Assembly: GCA_949825065.1 (NCBI GenBank)
Contig: OX463854.1
Location: forward strand, 19,096,103-19,160,102
Length of the DNA stretch: 64,000 bases
Reading direction: 5' to 3'
Source of the DNA: Odontocerum albicorne
Taxonomy: Eukaryota; Arthropoda; Insecta; Trichoptera; Odontoceridae
The stretch's first letter is position 1; each line of letters begins with the position of its first letter. Below, piece after piece: positions 59,229-64,000 of this stretch. The position numbers and the translations under genes are program-made. A model generated the notes under the pieces. It saw only the letters and a list, made by a program, of their open reading frames with translations, did not search any database and was not told where the DNA came from.

Positions 59229-60104
59229 ATTTAAAGGGTGCAAATATGTATTTTTGAGAATTTCCATTTTTTTTAGTTAAATTTAATCCTAAATACCAAC
59301 TCAAAACATACTATTATGAGTTAAGTTGAAAAGTATTCTAGAGCCGTTTGATCCCAAAATGAGATTTTTATATAAGTTTTAGGATTTTACAAAACCTAAA
59401 TTTTGATAACCTGACTGTTAATTGAGTAAATTTGCAATTTATTTGTAATATATGACATATTTTACACTCAAACTAAATATTTCAAATCTTTCACTAAATT
59501 CAGCTCTTAATAAGCAATTTATTATGTTTTAGCACTGAAGTTTCAAGTAACTTTTAAGTATATTCAAAGAGTGCTTGCAGTGTAAGTAATAATATAAAAA
59601 TATCTAAATATACTACAATATTTTAAGGGAAATGAACATAATTTATATACACAAATTATAAAGAATGGTGTTATGCTACGTGGCGATTGATAATTTTTAA
59701 TTTAGTAACATTAGACACTCATGGAATTATACCATGTTTTATTGAGTATAGAAAATAAATTTCATATGTGTTAGTTAAGAAAAGGAAAAAAAAACAATAA
59801 AGCGAGAAAGCAATAAGAATGGATTAGTTTTCTTCCTTCATTAGTTCTTTAGGAATTCGAAACATTTAAGAAACGCTGTAAACAATCAAATTTATCTGTA
59901 AACAAAAGTTTTTCAAAATAATACATTACGATACAAAAGGATGGTCGAGATTATGATTTTTTTATAAAAACATTTTTTATTCTAAAATGTGTTTGTTTTT
60001 GTTATGATTAAGTTTATATTAAAAAAATATTAGATAGTATGATTAGTATATAATGCCCAAAACACTCAAATGATCAAACCAATCGAAATATAAAAAAAAC
60101 TGAC

Positions 60105-60473
60105 TTTTTGAGTCCAATCCCTGAATCCAAAACTTTCCAACCAAATGTGGAATTCCGAGGGTCCATGGAGCGACTCCATAGTTCATTTTCAAGCAGTTGG
60201 AACTGTTGTACGACCTTATGTCGTCCAATATTTGCTTGTATGTCCTTCCCAAACCGATGTTGTGATTCAAAAACAATTCTATATCGACACCACAAGTCCT
60301 GTTCACTTCTTGTCTACACATGTTTATAATTGCTTTAGTCAGTTTCCCGGTTTGGAAGGCCTGCTCTGTTTTGGAATCGATGCCGTCCTTGTGGCTTCGA
60401 AGAATGTTTCCACACAGCTCCGTCATTATTTTGATTGCGTCGACGTCTGTTTCGAATACGACATCACAGCATC
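60105..60473 (-). CDS. RIC3: RIC-3 exon 2: Cys-containing domain
   Basis: The acceptor TATAG and donor GTCAGT bound 369 nt that start and end in phase 1. The frame is open and joins exon 1 (G+GA = Gly) and exon 3 (A+GT = Ser). The 122 complete codons begin CCDVVFETDVDAIKIMTELC. Cysteines lie in GCC, ELCG, MCRQ, RTCG and SNCLK, and there is a GLGRTYKQILDDIRSYN stretch, so the piece looks like a small folded domain. A weaker GTTGGA donor near 60138 would give phase 0, which does not fit exon 3. Because both neighbours have phase-1 junctions, the exon could be skipped without shifting frame. I do not recognise the domain with certainty; membership of RIC-3 is inferred from phase and position. 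Confidence 0.65.
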
Positions 60474-61726
60474 CTATACCAGTAAAATAAATATTACACA
60501 TATATATGTATATTGAAACATGATTCTTTTTGATACTTGAAGTAGAATACAGAATCGAAAATTTGGATCAAATAAAGTTAAAAAGAAGTTTATGAGATAA
60601 AACGAATAATGTTGTAAGAGATGGATAATTATGCATATTTTATTTTTATTCAAGAATTGGAGCCTTTTTAAAATTTATATTATTTCTTGTCTTTAGTTTT
60701 CATCTAATTCAGAGGTTTACAAACTTTCTCATCAAAGAAGGAACTACATATTTTATACAAATATTGCAATTTCAAAAATATAAACGTATTATTCTGACGC
60801 ACAAATGAACATAAAAATATCCTGCTACATAATAGATATTTACTCTTTCTTTAGATATTTCTTTTAATAAAGATAAATTGGTTGAATTTTTACATCATGT
60901 GATTTATACAATTGTTTGTTTGAATACATAATAAAGATGCAAGATAAAATATTTTATCTATTTGGATTTTGTTCATCATAGACAGATTATTGAATGTTTT
61001 CTGTGCAAAAGTTTCAGTTGTCCTCTAAATGTGGTGCCCTTCAATATATACAAATCGGCATATTGAAGAGTACGGCTGGGAGACAAAGACTGGTCATTGG
61101 CCCTACTAATCGAGCCTTTTGGTTTAGAACCACTGATTGCAATAATGATGATAAATTCATTAATATTAATAAGGCAGAATAGATGAACATAAAAAATATT
61201 TAAGACTTAGTTCTTTACAAAAGAAAACACTTCATTAGAATTTTTTATAATTATAAATTTTCTTCAATTTTACTGTAATATATTGTAATTTGAACATTCA
61301 TTTAATAATTCTCTAATACTGGTGAAAGATAATCTTGATTTTTTCCATATTTTTTTGGCATTAATTCATTTTTAACCATGAAAATGACACAAATGATACA
61401 AATCGAAAGGATTAATATTTTATAGTATTTTTATAATTATTTATGTTGAAATGATTTGTAATTGATGTCCTGCGCAATTCATGGGCAATGTGGATTTAAG
61501 GAGACAATCCAAGCATTCCTTAAATAAACAGGCTATAAAACTTTAAAATATCCCATCTCATAAAATGTAATGAAACAAAAATAGAATCAAGGTTCATAAA
61601 TCTTCATAAACGGACAAACATATTGATATTTTTAGCTAGACTATTACAAATGTCTTATGTGACAGAGAAACATAAAAAAAGAACTTAGAAAACTGGTCGG
61701 AGAGGATAATAAGATAATTCACTCAC
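60474..61726 (-). other. RIC-3 intron 1
   Basis: Intron of 1253 bp with GTGAGT donor and TATAG acceptor, AT-rich; nothing else recognised. Confidence 0.65.
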
Positions 61727-61886
61727 CGGCTGCCTTGTCATAATTATTGGGGCTTATTGTATCCTTTTGCCCCACAAACATGGGGCTCAGGATACGCGGC
61801 CATAGCACAGCGAAACAACCAACAATTATCACAAGTACAAACATTGACTTCTGCGGGCCTAGACCCATCGTTTCCACATTCGCCAT
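61727..61886 (-). CDS. RIC3: RIC-3 exon 1: start codon and N-terminal membrane segment
   Basis: Encodes 53 residues plus one base. It begins MANVETMGLG and carries a hydrophobic segment at about residues 14-33 (SMFVLVIIVGCFAVLWPRIL), the N-terminal membrane segment or signal anchor expected for RIC-3. It ends ...NNYDKAA and then G before a strong GTGAGT donor (phase 1). The first ATG is chosen because it is the most upstream in this open frame. A second Met at residue 7 is also possible. The region upstream is CpG-richer than the surroundings, consistent with a promoter and 5' UTR. Confidence 0.8.
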
Positions 61887-62130
61887 TTTAATCGTTTATT
61901 TCGCGTTTCGTTTTCGTCGTTTTACACTTTTTATTTTCCAGCACACACACGGACGCGTCCACCCGCTACGAGAACATCATCGTCGAAAAGATAAAAATAA
62001 AACTCAGCGTCGTCAAAAACTATTAAAAGTGACAGCGGCCGTCATACGGGGCTAATCTTCTTCTTCGTGAAAATTCTGCGCGGAAAATCGCCATTTTCAT
62101 GTTGGCATTGCGCACTGCGATGGGTCGGTC
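61887..62130 (-). promoter_or_regulatory. Probable promoter and 5' UTR region of the RIC-3 gene
   Basis: The sequence just upstream of the start codon is noticeably richer in G, C and CpG (for example GGACGCGTCC and GCGCGGAAAATCGCC) than the AT-rich surroundings, as often seen at insect housekeeping-type or neuronal promoters. No certain TATA box or initiator is visible. The plus-strand open frame 61747-62055 overlaps exon 1 and is a shadow. Confidence 0.4.
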
Positions 62131-64000
62131 GCAAAATATTGACGAAAAAATAAAAAAAACGTTTAGCGAAGTAGAGAACTGTAAACAAAATTTATGTACG
62201 TAACAATTTATTTTTTGAAAATTTTATTTGAGTCTTACAATTAGGATTTCAATTAGGTTTCACTAAAATAACAATTTTAATATTTACTTTAAAAAAATCA
62301 TATTTTTAACAATATTTAAATAAAGTTTGAAACAAATTAAAAAAAACAATAGCTAATCAAAAAAATATCATAGCAAAATATACATAGTATTTTTAAAATT
62401 ATAAGTAAAAATATTTTAAATAGTTATACAAAAACACTGATATTTTGACTAACTAAAACATTGAGCTTGAAGAAATGAACAACCAATATTTAATTTAATT
62501 TTTATCTTCAAGTGTTACATAATCAAAATATTTTGCAAAATAATACTTATGTATTGGAATATACTAAGCTAACTCACCTCAATGATGGATTGAAACTGAT
62601 ATTGAAGAAATAAAAATAACAAGTCTTGAATTTTCTTTTGAAAATAGATAGCTAAAATTTGTACACATGAGATCTTAAACTTCCCATCTCTAAAACGCTC
62701 GGAAAATTACAAGGGTGCCAACATAAAAATGAATTAAGCCGCGCGAGGGAGTTTTGAATATCAAAAACAATTACTGAAAAGTAATATTCTTCATGTACGT
62801 CGATGTTTTCCACTAAATATTTTATTATTACAGCAGAAGATGTTTAGTGGTTTAAGCTGGCTTGATGTGGCACAGCCGCAAATATAACACAATCAGCTAT
62901 GCCGACATCTTGCCTTCTCAGCCACCAAATTCAGACGTTCTATAAATGTTGCAGCATATTTAATTTAATTGAAACACTAACACTTATTTAAGGATGCACA
63001 ATTTTTAAAATTCTGGTTTGTTTATAGGGAAAATTTAAATCTGTACTCGGTTATTAGATTAAAATTACGCGGAAAAATAGAAAACATGATTTTATTGTCA
63101 CTTTATATACATTTCAAAAAGTTTTTTTCTTAGTTTTATATTTGCTGTGATTGAAAAAAAATCGTTATAAAATAATCAATACACTGTATATGTATAAGAA
63201 AGTTACCTATATACATTCATTTTAACGAAATACATATTTATCGTATTATATGTTGACTTTATAAAGCAAATAATTTAGTTCTATTTATCTTACTACTTAG
63301 TTGTTCAACCGCGAGTTTTCGATGCAATTAGTTTTTTAAGCACACTCACGAAACATGCACTTTTACTTTGTAAAATATTTGAGGTATTACTCAAGTAGTA
63401 TAAGACTGATTGATGTAGAGGAATTTACTAGTGACCAGCAGTGGACAAGCGGGGGCGTGCTCGCTTGTCAAGGAGTGGCAGACAATTGAGTGTTTGAACA
63501 ATATGGGTGTTATTTAGCACCGGTAAGGCATACTCACCTGCCCCCTCCACCGCACCACACCTGTGGACATAGGACAGCTGTTTAATAAAAGATTTTCACA
63601 CTTTGCATCATTACTCAATTTTACTCGATGAAGAATGATTTATTTTATTATATTTTTATATTAAAAAATACAAAAAAAATAAATAGAGTAGTGCAATCAA
63701 AATACATAAAAAATTGCTTTGTGTCAATTGGCATTCGAGTTTTTCACTCTACGATTCTTAAACACTTTTGGACGTTATGTTATAAATATGAATCTAGGTA
63801 TTCTTCGAAAACAACCATTTAACAATTGATCGAAATAAGACTCATTGCTGAACCATTTATAATTTTTATATATACAGAAATATATAATACAAATATGCAC
63901 CAATTCGTAAACAATCACATTATCGAAATTTAGATTACAATAAGCAATATGTTAAATGAGGATATGAATCATGAATGCGAAAATGGAAATATATATGAAT
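62131..64000. other. Upstream flank of the RIC-3 gene
   Basis: AT-rich, with no recognisable gene. A GC-rich patch at about 63425-63565 stands out (see findings). The small open frame 63628-63822 has no motif. Confidence 0.5.

Larger units (their letters stand above)
50454..60104 (-). other. RIC-3 intron 2
   Basis: A 9.65-kb intron with a LINE remnant, SINE fragments, a 25-bp hairpin, a dispersed repeat and a hAT element. 51900-52700, 54250-55300, 55950-57590 and 57820-58670 are AT-rich with nothing recognised. Confidence 0.6.
998..61886 (-). other. RIC3: RIC-3-like gene, full spliced coding span
   Basis: Coding span of a minus-strand gene of at least 13 exons and about 61 kb. Recognition rests on the transmembrane exon with MPLYTLCIVVFFFYTIFK, the following EELAELHARLAETE coiled coil (vertebrate RIC3 has a matching ELAQLQEKLKETE-like stretch), the MRERGRAIP motif, and the insect-type motifs VLGMEM, IYLEGALP and SGKMTLSLI. 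RIC-3 is an ER-resident chaperone for nicotinic acetylcholine receptor subunits. Listed exons total 2942 nt, one short of a multiple of three, and the whole shortfall comes from the exon 6/7 junction. Exon boundaries are inferred from splice consensus and phase, without transcript evidence. Orthology is recognised from memory of the family, not from a search. Confidence 0.85.

Noticed and set aside
60108..60516. Plus-strand frames opposite exon 2
   Set aside because: No splice signals fit and the translation has no family features; shadow of the minus-strand exon.
61747..62055. Plus-strand 102-codon frame over exon 1 and its upstream region
   Set aside because: Antisense of the RIC-3 signal-anchor exon. 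A divergent gene is not supported by any motif.
1..64000. CRISPR arrays, operons, bacterial regulatory sites
   Set aside because: Sequence is clearly a eukaryotic intron-rich locus; no regularly spaced direct repeats of CRISPR type were seen.

Overview
The window is a piece of an AT-rich insect-type genome. It has long introns, GT-AG splice sites, mariner and hAT DNA transposons, non-LTR retrotransposon debris and tRNA-derived SINE-like repeats. No bacterial gene organisation is present. I cannot assign an insect order from sequence alone. There is one 200-N assembly gap at 4392-4591.

One host gene fills nearly the whole window on the minus strand, from a start codon at 61886 to a stop at 998. 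I read it as the insect homologue of RIC-3 (resistance to inhibitors of cholinesterase 3), the ER chaperone that helps nicotinic acetylcholine receptors fold and assemble. I traced 13 coding exons by splice sites and codon phase: 61727-61886, 60105-60473, 50305-50453, 34355-34483, 33293-33431, 30751-30845, 26726-26814, 17952-18440, 16251-16367, 8105-8227, 7034-7109, 3780-3901 and 998-1882. Every junction is phase-consistent except exon 6 to exon 7, which predicts an unseen small exon or an alternative end. The product has an N-terminal hydrophobic segment, a Cys-containing domain, a proline-rich stretch, a second transmembrane segment, a short coiled coil, conserved linear motifs and a very acidic C-terminal tail of about 290 residues.

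The introns are full of mobile elements. An apparently intact mariner with a 354-codon transposase lies in intron 7 (19229-20560). Three damaged copies of a second mariner lie at 4592-5655, 23801-24544 and 47392-48678. An internally deleted third mariner is at 42045-42914, and a short mariner-type element is at 29472-29989. hAT-type non-autonomous elements with 8-bp target duplications are at 7230-7868, 12096-12954 and 58687-59228, with a more decayed one at 35168-35562. Non-LTR remnants of several families include an RTE-like insertion (45559-46380) nested in another LINE, with a 9-bp target duplication. About 20 tRNA-derived SINE-like copies are scattered through the introns.

The most unusual structure is a small foldback repeat present twice (41214-41349 and about 45090-45279). 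Its central part resembles a hammerhead ribozyme core, although it lacks a convincing stem I.
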